Source: Acidimicrobiia bacterium (GTDB lineage Bacteria; Actinomycetota; Acidimicrobiia; IMCC26256; JAENVU01). Taken from it: a stretch of 8,225 nt of DNA. The first letter of the stretch is position 1. The number at the start of each line of letters is the position of its first letter. Made by a program: the position numbers and the translations under genes. The DNA lies in contig JADGON010000118.1 of the NCBI GenBank assembly GCA_017882945.1, forward strand, positions 1 through 8,225, read 5' to 3'. Shown in pieces: positions 1 through 5,941 of the stretch. Below the pieces are notes generated by a model. That model was not told where the DNA came from, made no database searches, and was given only the letters and a program-made list of their open reading frames with translations.

Positions 1-554
1 CCCGAATCATCGACGAGACGCGACTCGCCGCGTTCCTCACCTCCAAGCGGGACGCGCCCCTGTCCTACCTGGAGGTCGGTGCGTCCTTCGGCGATCGCCC
101 AACCGGATACCACCATGATTCCGATGTGTCGACCCTCGGTGCCGGTGACGCGGCCTTCCGGCGCGCGGTGCAAGGGTTGCGCGAATGGCGAGCGCATCGC
201 GGTGCGCACGTGACGGTCTTCCCACCTCATGCACCGCTCGAAGTCGGCACCACCATCGCACTCGCGCTCCCACTGGTTGCGGTTCATGCGCTCGCGGCCT
301 GCCGCGTCGTCGCCGTCGTCGACGAGCCGGGTCGCTTCGGGTTCGCGTACGGGACGGTCGAAGGCCACCCCGAGCAAGGTGAAGAAGCCTTCATCGTCGA
401 GCACCGGGGCGACACCGTCCGCTTTCGAGTCACGGCCTTCTCCCGCCCGGCCGATCCCCTCGCCCGCCTCGCGGCCCCCATCACCCGCCGTGTCCAGCGC
501 CGAGTGACCCGCGCCTACCTCTCCGGTCTTCGTGCCTACGTCGCCGGCACCTAG
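1..554 (+). CDS. DUF1990 family protein (5' end outside window)
   Basis: The reading frame is open from base 3 to the TAG at 552-554, giving 183 visible codons. The first visible part contains LSYLEVGAS and a GYHH motif, followed by FRRAVQGLREWRAHRG. This matches the usual DUF1990 opening, in which a TYPEVGATR-like motif is followed by a WRMHR-like helix. The C-terminal half carries the family's most recognisable features: FGFAYGTVEGHPEQGEEAF, then FRVTAFSRPADPLARL and a basic RRVQRRVTRAYL tail. A GTG lies in frame at 126, but starting there would delete the conserved N-terminal motif. No ATG, GTG or TTG lies further upstream in the window, so the true start is to the left. No signal peptide or membrane segment is evident in the visible part. 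The biochemical function of DUF1990 is unknown to me. The gene converges on the minus-strand unit and overlaps its last gene by 4 nt. Confidence 0.85.
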   Translation, partial: RIIDETRLAAFLTSKRDAPLSYLEVGASFGDRPTGYHHDSDVSTLGAGDAAFRRAVQGLREWRAHRGAHVTVFPPHAPLEVGTTIALALPLVAVHALAACRVVAVVDEPGRFGFAYGTVEGHPEQGEEAFIVEHRGDTVRFRVTAFSRPADPLARLAAPITRRVQRRVTRAYLSGLRAYVAGT

Positions 555-748
555 GAGACCGTGATCGCCGCGGCCTCCCACCGGCCCAGCTGCCCGGCCA
601 CCACTTCGAACTCCACGGATGCATTCACGCCGATGGACCGCGACCCGTCCGCGATCTGCGTGCAGTGGAACGGGTACCTGGTCCCGTCGGACGCCGTGAT
701 CTCCCCCAGCCCCCGCCGCTCGTCGAACGCGGCGACGCGACCGGTCAT
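551..748 (-). CDS. Small cold-shock-like OB-fold protein, 65 aa
   Basis: The 65-residue product aligns over its whole length with the cold-shock domain: MTGRVAAFDERRGLGEI corresponds to the CspA-type MTGIVKWFNADKGFGFI, and DGTRYPFHCTQIADGSRSI to the second RNA-binding strand and loop. The fold is therefore probably a five-stranded OB barrel. The aromatic nucleic-acid-binding surface is largely lost. The tryptophan of KWFN is alanine, RNP1 KGFGFI has become RGLGEI, and RNP2 VFVHF has become YPFHC. It may bind nucleic acid weakly, or bind something else. The start is supported by coupling: the hisG TGA and this ATG share a base in TGATG (750-746). Its TAG lies in the CTAG at 551-554 that also ends the convergent gene. 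The fold assignment is fairly secure, the function is not known. Confidence 0.8.
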   Translation of the reverse strand: MTGRVAAFDERRGLGEITASDGTRYPFHCTQIADGSRSIGVNASVEFEVVAGQLGRWEAAAITVS

Positions 749-1623
749 CAGTGAACGATCTTCGCGATCGGAAGCTCGATGATGCCCGTGGCCCCCGCGT
801 CCTTCAGCGCCGGGATCAAGATGTTGATCTCCGACTTCGCGACCACCGTCTCGACCGCGTACCCGTCCTCGCCGAACAGCTTGGACACCGTCGGCGACTT
901 CAACGCCGGCAGCAGCTCGATGACCGCGGCCAGCGCGGGTTCGTCGACGTTCAGCTTCACGAGCACACGACCCCGCGCCTCCAGGGCGCCCGTGAGCAGC
1001 GTCCGGATCTGCTCCATCGCCTTGCGCTTCGCCGGGTCGTCGAACGCCTGCTGGTTCGCGATCAGCTCGGTGTAGGAGACCAGGATCGTGTCGAGGATCT
1101 TGAGCCCGGCCGCGCGCAGTGCCCGACCGGTCTCGGTGATCTCGACGACCGCGTCGGCGATCTCGGGGATCTTCGCCTCGGTCGCGCCGTAAGAGAGCGT
1201 GATCTCGGCGTCGACGCCGGCCTTCTCGAAGAACCGACGCGTGAGCTCGGGGTACTCCGTGTGCACGCGCACTCCGGCGGGCAGGTCCGACACGGTGCCC
1301 ACCGACGAGTCGCCCGCGACCGCGACGACCATGCGGATCGGGCGTGCGGTTGCCTTCGAGTAGTGGAGCTCGGTGAGTGTCACCACCTCCGCACCCGTCT
1401 CCTCGACCCAGTCGCGGCCGGTGATCCCCACGTCGAACAGCCCGGACGCGACGTACCGCGGGATCTCCTGGGGCCGCAGCACCGTGACGTCGATCACCCG
1501 CGGGTCGTCGATCGTGCCCCGGTAGTCGACATCCGAAGCGCGCTGGACCATCAGGTCGGCGTCTTCGAAGAGCTGGAAGGTGGCCCGCTCGAGCGAGCCC
1601 TTGGGGAGGACGAGTCGCAACAT
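748..1623 (-). CDS. hisG: ATP phosphoribosyltransferase HisG, long form
   Basis: HisG catalyses the first committed step of histidine biosynthesis, condensing ATP with PRPP to phosphoribosyl-ATP in the cytoplasm. I start it at the ATG at 1623, which gives 291 aa beginning MLRLVLPKGSLE, the normal N-terminus with the KGSL motif. A GTG 30 nt upstream would add ten unrelated residues and run into ribH. The catalytic part covers about residues 1-210, with FDVGITGRDWVEE (63-75) and the PRPP-binding region GATEAKIPEIADAVVEITETG (146-166, quoted in two parts: GATEAKIPEIADA and VVEITETG). Residues from about 215 to 291 form the ACT-like regulatory domain of the long form, so feedback inhibition by histidine is expected and HisZ is not needed. 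The PRPP-loop sequence differs from the DGAVE...LGVAD form I recall from Mycobacterium and Streptomyces. It follows ribH by 13 nt with only a weak SD. No hisE lies beside it, although hisE is often its neighbour in actinobacteria. Confidence 0.95.
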   Translation of the reverse strand: MLRLVLPKGSLERATFQLFEDADLMVQRASDVDYRGTIDDPRVIDVTVLRPQEIPRYVASGLFDVGITGRDWVEETGAEVVTLTELHYSKATARPIRMVVAVAGDSSVGTVSDLPAGVRVHTEYPELTRRFFEKAGVDAEITLSYGATEAKIPEIADAVVEITETGRALRAAGLKILDTILVSYTELIANQQAFDDPAKRKAMEQIRTLLTGALEARGRVLVKLNVDEPALAAVIELLPALKSPTVSKLFGEDGYAVETVVAKSEINILIPALKDAGATGIIELPIAKIVH

Positions 1624-1636
1624 GTGAGAAGCGTTT

Positions 1637-2140
1637 CTAGTCGGCCGCAGCACTCGGGTCGCCCAGTTTGGCCAGGCGACGGAGCAATTCGATCATCTCG
1701 AGCGCGGTGTTCGCCGCTTCCTCCCCCTTGTGCCCCTCGCTGCCACCGATCCGATCGAGGGCCTGCTGCAGGGTGTCTGTGGTGAGCACACCGAACACGA
1801 TCGGGATGCCGGTCGCCAGCGCGGCCTCTTGCAGGCCCCGGGCCGCCTCACCCGCGACGTAGTCGAAGTGCGGCGTGTCGCCCCGGATCACCGCGCCGAG
1901 ACACACCACGCTGTCGCAGCAGCCGGAGCTCGCCAGATGCTTCGCGACGAGCGGGAGCTCGAATGCGCCGGGCACCCACGCGACCGTGACGTCCGCATCG
2001 GCGACGTGGTGCGCCGACAACGCTCGGCGAGCCCCGTCAAGGAGCACACCGGTGATGTGCCCGTTGAAGCGGCTGACCACGATCGCGACGCGCATGCCGG
2101 CGCCGTCGATCTCCTCCGTCGCGGCGGAGTACTCACCCAT
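1637..2140 (-). CDS. ribH: 6,7-dimethyl-8-ribityllumazine synthase
   Basis: Lumazine synthase condenses 5-amino-6-ribitylaminouracil with 3,4-dihydroxy-2-butanone 4-phosphate, the penultimate step of riboflavin synthesis. The family forms pentamers or 60-mer capsids. The 167-residue product has every expected motif: SRFN (23-26) for the aromatic pocket, VPGAFELP (57-64), GAVIRGDTPHFDYV (82-95) with the catalytic His91, and FGVLTTDTLQQALDR (116-130) ending in the phosphate-region arginine. Length is normal for the family. The ATG at 2140 lies 3 nt after the ribBA stop. A strong purine-rich SD, GGGGGGAG (2155-2148), sits inside the last codons of ribBA with 7 nt spacing. Two adjacent cysteines (74-75) and a third at 80 precede the core motif; these are not known catalytic positions. 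It lies fourth in the riboswitch-controlled unit. Confidence 0.97.
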   Translation of the reverse strand: MGEYSAATEEIDGAGMRVAIVVSRFNGHITGVLLDGARRALSAHHVADADVTVAWVPGAFELPLVAKHLASSGCCDSVVCLGAVIRGDTPHFDYVAGEAARGLQEAALATGIPIVFGVLTTDTLQQALDRIGGSEGHKGEEAANTALEMIELLRRLAKLGDPSAAAD

Positions 2141-2143
2141 TGC

Positions 2144-3370
2144 TCAGCTCCCCCCGAGCTGCTCGTCCTCGATGTCGAGCAGGTGGCCCATCTTCTCCTG
2201 CTTGGTCCGCAGGTAGGCGATGTTCTCGACGGTCGGCGGTATCGACACCGGAACCCGCTCGACGATCTCGAGCCCGAAGCCCTCGAGACCGCCGTACTTC
2301 GCCGGGTTGTTGGTCATCAGGCGCATCGTCGTGATGCCGAGGTCCACGAGGATCTGCGACCCGATGCCGTACTCACGTGAGTCGGCCGGGAACCCGAGGT
2401 CCTCGTTCGCCTCGACGGTGTCGCGCCCCTGGTCCTGGAGGGTGTATGCACGCAGCTTGTGACCGAGCCCGATCCCACGGCCTTCGTGCCCGCGCAGGTA
2501 GACCACGACGCCCTGGTCTTCGCCGGCGATCTGCGCGAGCGCGTGGTCGAGCTGGAGCCCGCAGTCGCAGCGAAGCGAACCGAACACGTCGCCGGTCAGG
2601 CACTCCGAGTGCACGCGCACCAAGACGTTGTCCTGGCCCGATACTTCACCGCGGACGAACGCCATGTGCTCGACGCCGTCGAGCAGGCTCTCGAACACGT
2701 ACGCGGTGAAGTCGCCGTACTTCGTCGGGATGCGCGCCTCGGACACCCGGCGGACCAGCTTCTCGCGGTGCCGGCGGAAGCGGATCAGGTCGGCGATCGT
2801 GATCAGCTGCAGCCCGTGCTCCGCGGCGAACGCCTCGAGCTGGGGCAGTCGCGCCATGGTGCCGTCGTCATTCACCACTTCGGCGAGCACGCCGGCGGGC
2901 GAGAGTCCAGAGAGCCGGGCCAGGTCGACCGCGGCCTCGGTGTGCCCGGCACGCTTGAGCACCCCGCCCTCTCGGTAGCGCAGCGGGAAGATGTGACCCG
3001 GCCGCACGAAGTCGTCGGAACCCGACGCCGGGTTGACGAGCGTGCGGACGGTCGTCGCCCGGTCCGCGGCGGAGATGCCGGTCGTCGTCTCGTGCTTGGC
3101 GTCCACCGAGACCGTGAACGCGGTGCGTTGGGACTCGGTGTTGTTCGACACCATGAGGGGGAGCTGGAGCTCGTCGAGCCGCTCCCCCATCATCGGCATG
3201 CAGATGACCCCGCTCGTGTGCCGCACCATGAAGCCCATGGTCTCGGGCGTGATCTTGTCCGCGGCGACGATGAGGTCGCCCTCGTTCTCGCGGTCCTCGT
3301 CATCCACGACGATGACCACCTCACCCCGGCCGATCGCCGCGATCGCGTTCTCGATGTGATGGAACGTCAT
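2144..3370 (-). CDS. ribBA: Bifunctional DHBP synthase / GTP cyclohydrolase II
   Basis: This fused enzyme supplies both branches of riboflavin synthesis. The N-terminal RibB domain (about 1-203) makes 3,4-dihydroxy-2-butanone 4-phosphate from ribulose 5-phosphate. It shows the acidic metal motif DDEDRENEGDL (23-33), RHTSGVICMP (50-59), DAKHETTTGISAADR (90-104), RPGHIFPL (123-130) and the metal-binding His143 in RAGHTEAAVDL. The C-terminal RibA domain (about 204-408) opens the GTP imidazole ring. It carries the zinc cysteines 257, 268 and 270 in HSECLTGDVFGSLRCDCG and the loop YLRGHEGRGIGL (291-302). Tyr309 in KLRAY corresponds to E. coli RibA Tyr105, the residue changed to Met in one Streptomyces paralogue with altered product, so ordinary GTP cyclohydrolase II activity is expected. 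The 408-aa length is normal. The ATG overlaps the ribE stop in ATGA (3370-3367), and GGAAGG lies 6 nt upstream of it as SD. Confidence 0.97.
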   Translation of the reverse strand: MTFHHIENAIAAIGRGEVVIVVDDEDRENEGDLIVAADKITPETMGFMVRHTSGVICMPMMGERLDELQLPLMVSNNTESQRTAFTVSVDAKHETTTGISAADRATTVRTLVNPASGSDDFVRPGHIFPLRYREGGVLKRAGHTEAAVDLARLSGLSPAGVLAEVVNDDGTMARLPQLEAFAAEHGLQLITIADLIRFRRHREKLVRRVSEARIPTKYGDFTAYVFESLLDGVEHMAFVRGEVSGQDNVLVRVHSECLTGDVFGSLRCDCGLQLDHALAQIAGEDQGVVVYLRGHEGRGIGLGHKLRAYTLQDQGRDTVEANEDLGFPADSREYGIGSQILVDLGITTMRLMTNNPAKYGGLEGFGLEIVERVPVSIPPTVENIAYLRTKQEKMGHLLDIEDEQLGGS

Positions 3371-3966
3371 GGTGTGCCTTCCGTCATGAGGCGTTCGACG
3401 TACTTTGCGAGCACGTCGACCTCCAGGTTGATCGGAGCGCCGGGTTGCCTGGCACCCAGATTGGTGACCGTGAGTGTGTGCGGGATGACTGCAACGTCGA
3501 AACCGTCTTCGTGCACCGCGGCCACCGTGAGGCTGATCCCGTCCACGGTGATCGAGCCCTTCTCCACGATGTAGCGAAGGAGATGGGCCGGGAGCCAGAA
3601 GCGCATGCGGGTGGAGCCGTCGGGCAGCGGCGTGCGGTCGACCAGCTCACCGACGCCGTCGACGTGGCCCTGGACGAGATGGCCGCCGAGGCGGTCGGCC
3701 AACCGCAACGGTCGTTCGAGGTTCACCGGGTCACCGACGCCCAGAGCACCCAGGCTGGTGCGCACGAGCGTCTCGGTCACCGCGTCCGCCGCCCACCAGC
3801 CGTCGCCGAGCTCGACGACGGTCAGGCAGCACCCGTTCACCGCGATCGAGGCACCCATCACCGCATCTTCGAGGACGACCGCGGCGTCGATCTCGATCCG
3901 CGCGCCTCCCTCGTTCGGGTGCAGCGCCCGCACCCGGCCCAGCTCCTCCACGATGCCCGTGAACAT
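3367..3966 (-). CDS. ribE: Riboflavin synthase, alpha subunit
   Basis: Riboflavin synthase dismutates two 6,7-dimethyl-8-ribityllumazine molecules into riboflavin and the pyrimidine that RibH reuses. The 199-aa protein begins MFTGIVEELG, as the family does, with the catalytic Phe2. Two homologous lumazine-binding barrels follow. The first (about 1-95) contains VNGCCLTV with Cys47 at the position of the active-site cysteine. The second (about 96-190) contains GHLVQGHVDGVG with His101, VDGISLTV with Ser145, and LEVDVLAKYVERL with Asp184. All residues I associate with catalysis are present. Length is typical, and the trimerising helix at the C-terminus is retained. Its ATG shares one base with the ribD stop in TGATG (3968-3964), and its TGA overlaps the ribBA start, so translation through ribD-ribE-ribBA is probably coupled. 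In other naming schemes the gene is ribC. Confidence 0.96.
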   Translation of the reverse strand: MFTGIVEELGRVRALHPNEGGARIEIDAAVVLEDAVMGASIAVNGCCLTVVELGDGWWAADAVTETLVRTSLGALGVGDPVNLERPLRLADRLGGHLVQGHVDGVGELVDRTPLPDGSTRMRFWLPAHLLRYIVEKGSITVDGISLTVAAVHEDGFDVAVIPHTLTVTNLGARQPGAPINLEVDVLAKYVERLMTEGTP

Positions 3967-5099
3967 CAGACCATTCCGCGATCGTGCGCGGGCGGATCCA
4001 GCACCAGCCGGACATCCGCGCCGAGTTGGGTCACGTCACGCACCTGCCAGCGCGACGCGTCGGCCAACGTGTCGGGGCCGGGGAAGCCGAGCACCGGCAG
4101 ACCCCGCTCCCCGAGGAGCACCGGAGCGACGTACGCGACCAGCCGGTCGGCGAGGTGCTCGTCGACGAATGCGCCGTGGAGGAGACCGCCGCCTTCGATC
4201 ATCGCCTGGAGCACACCGTGACTCTCGGCCAGCACCGTGAGCGCCGCCACAAGGTCCACCCCGCGACCGTGCGTACCGGCGTCGACGACCTCCACCTTCG
4301 CGCCCGCGGCCTGCCACCCGTCGACCGCGGATGCCGGGGCCCGGGGGGTCGTGAACACCAGGGTCGACGCCAACGTCGGGTCGAACAGCGGGCCCTCGGC
4401 GGGAACCCGCCCGTGCGCGTCGAGCAGGACCCGCAGCGGCTGGCGGTCGATCAGCTCGTCCATACCGCGCACGGTGAGCCGCGGCCGATCGGCGCGCGCG
4501 GTCCCGGGACCGACGACCACAGCTTGGGATTCGGCGCGCAGGCGGTGCGCATCTTCACGCGCCTCGATGCCGGTGATCCACTGCGAGCTGCCGTCGGCGG
4601 CCGCGGTGCGACCGTCGAGGCTCATCGCGGTCTTGAGCAGCGCGAACGCGCGGCCGGTCGCGCGTTGGTGCAGGTACGGCGCCAGTGACTGCCGGACCGC
4701 TTCCGCGCCCACACCGGCCGTGACCTCCATGCCCGCGGCACGCAGGCAGTCGATGCCCGTGCCGCGGACTCTCGCGTCGGGATCTTCCAACGCGACGACG
4801 GTCCGGACGACACCGGCTTCGATGAGCGCGTCGGTGCAGGGGGGCGTGTTGCCATGATGGTTGCACGGCTCGAGCGTCACGAACGCGGTCGCCCCGCGGG
4901 CGCGATCGCCCGCGTCGTGCAGGGCGGCGACTTCGGCATGCGCTCCGCCCGGGTACGGACCGGTCTGGCCGCGCCCGACGATCTCGCCGTCGCGTACGAG
5001 CACGCACCCGACCCAGGGGTTCGGCGGGGCCGTGAAGCGGGCGAGCTCGGCGAGATCCCCGGCCGTCGCCATCAGCTCCTCGTCCGATCCCACGCGCAT
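3966..5099 (-). CDS. ribD: Bifunctional pyrimidine deaminase/reductase RibD
   Basis: RibD carries out the second and third steps of riboflavin synthesis: deamination of diaminohydroxyphosphoribosylaminopyrimidine, then NADPH-dependent reduction of the ribose to ribityl. The chosen ATG at 5099 gives 377 aa and has GGAGG 6 nt upstream; a GTG at 5144 would put the start in the leader structures. The deaminase domain (about 1-145) shows PPNPWVGCVLV, then the zinc ligands His54 in HAEVAAL, Cys79 and Cys88 in LEPCNHHGNTPPC, with Glu56 as the proton shuttle. The reductase domain (about 150-377) shows LLKTAMSLDGRTA with Lys156, SQWITG, a variant ADRPRLTVR where ADDP is common, and the cofactor-binding MIEGGG near the C-terminus. 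It is the first gene after the FMN riboswitch and therefore the direct target of control. Its TGA shares a base with the ribE ATG. Confidence 0.96.
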   Translation of the reverse strand: MRVGSDEELMATAGDLAELARFTAPPNPWVGCVLVRDGEIVGRGQTGPYPGGAHAEVAALHDAGDRARGATAFVTLEPCNHHGNTPPCTDALIEAGVVRTVVALEDPDARVRGTGIDCLRAAGMEVTAGVGAEAVRQSLAPYLHQRATGRAFALLKTAMSLDGRTAAADGSSQWITGIEAREDAHRLRAESQAVVVGPGTARADRPRLTVRGMDELIDRQPLRVLLDAHGRVPAEGPLFDPTLASTLVFTTPRAPASAVDGWQAAGAKVEVVDAGTHGRGVDLVAALTVLAESHGVLQAMIEGGGLLHGAFVDEHLADRLVAYVAPVLLGERGLPVLGFPGPDTLADASRWQVRDVTQLGADVRLVLDPPAHDRGMV

Positions 5100-5102
5100 T
5101 GG

Positions 5103-5124
5103 ACACCTCCGACCACGGGGGTGC
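5103..5124 (-). promoter_or_regulatory. SD-sequestering hairpin of ribD
   Basis: In the transcript, GCACCCCCG (5124-5116) can pair with CGGAGGUGU (5111-5103) across a four-base UGGU loop. Eight of nine positions pair, including one G-U at the base, and one is a C-A mismatch. The 3' arm contains the ribD Shine-Dalgarno GGAGG. This is the layout of a translational off switch placed between the riboswitch aptamer and the start codon. The pairing was worked out by eye, without energy calculation. Confidence 0.6.
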
Positions 5125-5171
5125 AGCCAACGGCGGACCGGCACGCGCGAAGCACGCCAGACGAGTCGTTG

Positions 5172-5304
5172 CCCTCTCTCATCCGGACTGTGACCGTCGG
5201 CCCGAGAATCTCACTCGATCGGCCCCCGGCTGGTTGCCGGAGGTTCGCGGGCTCCCCCCGTGAGGGTTACCGCCGGTTCGGGATTTTCACCCGCACCCCG
5301 AGGA
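5172..5304 (-). promoter_or_regulatory. FMN riboswitch (RFN element)
   Basis: Read on the minus strand, this is a complete RFN aptamer. The 5' side has UCCUC, then GGGGUGCGGGUGAAAAUCC followed by ACCGGCGGU. Next come a stem and AGCCCGCGA, a GC-rich P4 (CCUCCGGC with GCCGGGGG, loop AACCA), GUGAGAUUC, GCCGACGGU, and finally AGUCCGGAUGAGAGAGG. UCCUC (5304-5300) closes P1 with GAGGG (5176-5172). These are the conserved blocks of the class. FMN binding normally lowers expression of the downstream gene, here ribD, which starts 72 nt after P1. No run of U follows a hairpin between the aptamer and ribD, so control is more likely at translation than at termination. Confidence 0.96.
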
Positions 5305-5323
5305 CGCATTCAGTTGGGTTCAC

Positions 5324-5341
5324 CCGGCCCCTCCGGACCGG
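5324..5341 (-). repeat. Leader hairpin upstream of the riboswitch
   Basis: The minus-strand transcript has CCGGUCC (5341-5335) and GGGCCGG (5330-5324) around a GGAG loop, pairing over seven positions with one G-U. It lies about 20 nt before P1 of the riboswitch and inside the predicted leader. It could insulate the aptamer's folding. No function is shown, and GC-rich DNA makes such hairpins by chance. Confidence 0.4.
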
Positions 5342-5350
5342 CCTGGCTCA

Positions 5351-5368
5351 CTTGACTACCGGGTCAAG
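5351..5368. repeat. Perfect 6-bp palindrome in the rib promoter region
   Basis: CTTGAC, a six-base spacer TACCGG, and GTCAAG form an exact inverted repeat. It overlaps the downstream edge of the proposed -10 box and the predicted start site, where a repressor would block transcription. The arms also look like TTGAC -35 elements, but no matching -10 box lies at the right distance on either strand. It may be an operator, a leader hairpin, or chance. Confidence 0.35.
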
Positions 5369-5395
5369 AATACCACTGGCGACCCAGAATTGGAA
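5367..5395 (-). promoter_or_regulatory. Candidate sigma-A-like promoter for ribD
   Basis: On the minus strand TTCCAA (5395-5390) and TATTCT (5372-5367) are separated by 17 nt. The -10 box matches four of six consensus positions and the -35 box three of six. A start would fall near 5360, giving a leader of roughly 260 nt that holds the whole riboswitch. The surrounding 5340-5410 stretch is clearly more AT-rich than the genes around it. The motif match is weak and the promoter is inferred. Confidence 0.35.
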
Positions 5396-5414
5396 CACGT
5401 TTCTATTTTGCCGT

Positions 5415-5455
5415 CCAACCCGTCTTGGCGTCGCCTCGGACCCGGAAGGGGTTGG
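5415..5455 (-). terminator. Terminator-like inverted repeat after the moaB-type gene
   Basis: Directly after the stop codon of the preceding gene, CCAACCC (5455-5449) and GGGTTGG (5421-5415) form perfect seven-base arms around a 27-nt interior that contains a smaller GGC-GCC fold. No U tract follows; the next bases are A-rich. It could be a non-canonical terminator separating the fmt-rsmB-rpe-moaB unit from ribD, but it may be chance. Confidence 0.3.
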
Positions 5456-5456
5456 G

Positions 5457-5936
5457 TCAGTGGGGGTGGCCGCCGGCGAGGAGGTCGAGGGCGTGGGCAA
5501 CCGCCGGCAGGATCACGTCGAGCGCCTCGACGGCTCCGCTCGAGGAGCCGGGGGTGTTGCAGATCAACGCCAGGCCGCGGGTGCCGCAGACCGCACGGGA
5601 GAGCATCCCGAAGCCGCGGTGATCGGCGTCGCTGACCCGCCGGATCGCCTCGGCCATCCCGGGGGCTTCCCGCTCGATCACCGCGCGGGTCCCCTCAGGT
5701 GTGAGGTCACGCGGGCCGAAACCGGTCCCACCCGTCGTCACCACCAGGCCCGCGAACCCCTCGGTCATCGAGCGGAGCGCGTCGGCGACGGCATCAACGC
5801 CGTCCGCGCTGACCCGGTGCTCCGCGATCTCGTAGCCCGCGTCGTTGAGTCGTGCGACAAGGGCCCGTCCGGAGCGGTCATCGCGCACTCCGGCGTCGAC
5901 GCCGTCCGAGACGGTGAGGACCTTCGCGAGCGGCAC
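5457..5936 (-). CDS. moaB: MoaB/Mog family molybdopterin-binding protein
   Basis: The 159-aa product is a single MoCF_biosynth (MogA/MoaB) domain, the fold that binds molybdopterin and, in MogA-type enzymes, adenylylates it before molybdenum insertion. It opens with AKVLTVSDGV and shows VVTTGGTGFGPRDLTPEGT (65-83), which includes the conserved GGTG and an acidic residue, then APGMAEA (91-97) and LSRAVCGTRG followed by CNTPGSSSGAVEAL (126-139), the variant of the usual NLPGSP loop. I start it at the GTG at 5936, 5 nt after the rpe stop. The frame stays open further upstream but only inside rpe, and no SD is obvious, so coupling to rpe is likely. MoaB and MogA cannot be told apart securely here. 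No other molybdenum-cofactor gene lies in the window. Confidence 0.85.
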   Translation of the reverse strand: MPLAKVLTVSDGVDAGVRDDRSGRALVARLNDAGYEIAEHRVSADGVDAVADALRSMTEGFAGLVVTTGGTGFGPRDLTPEGTRAVIEREAPGMAEAIRRVSDADHRGFGMLSRAVCGTRGLALICNTPGSSSGAVEALDVILPAVAHALDLLAGGHPH

Positions 5937-5941
5937 GGCGT

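Noticed and set aside
751..1785. Plus-strand open frame of 344 codons opposite hisG
   Set aside because: Antisense shadow of hisG and ribH; the product is rich in Arg, Asp, Leu and His with no recognisable domain.
2459..3574. Plus-strand open frame of 371 codons opposite ribBA
   Set aside because: Shadow of ribBA and ribE in the opposite strand, again with biased composition and no domain.
5100..5144. GTG at 5144 as the ribD start, adding 15 residues
   Set aside because: The added residues lie in the leader and cover the SD-masking hairpin, while the ATG at 5099 has GGAGG at the right distance and gives a family-like N-terminus.
5239..5244. ACCUCC in the riboswitch P4 stem as an anti-SD for GGAGGU of ribD
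   Set aside because: It is an exact complement, but it is held in an eight-pair P4 that is stable with or without ligand, and the implied switch would run in the wrong direction (ligand would free the SD). The local hairpin explains masking better.
5305..5350. Rho-independent terminator upstream of or within the riboswitch leader
   Set aside because: The hairpin at 5324-5341 is not followed by a U tract, and nothing between aptamer and ribD has one either.
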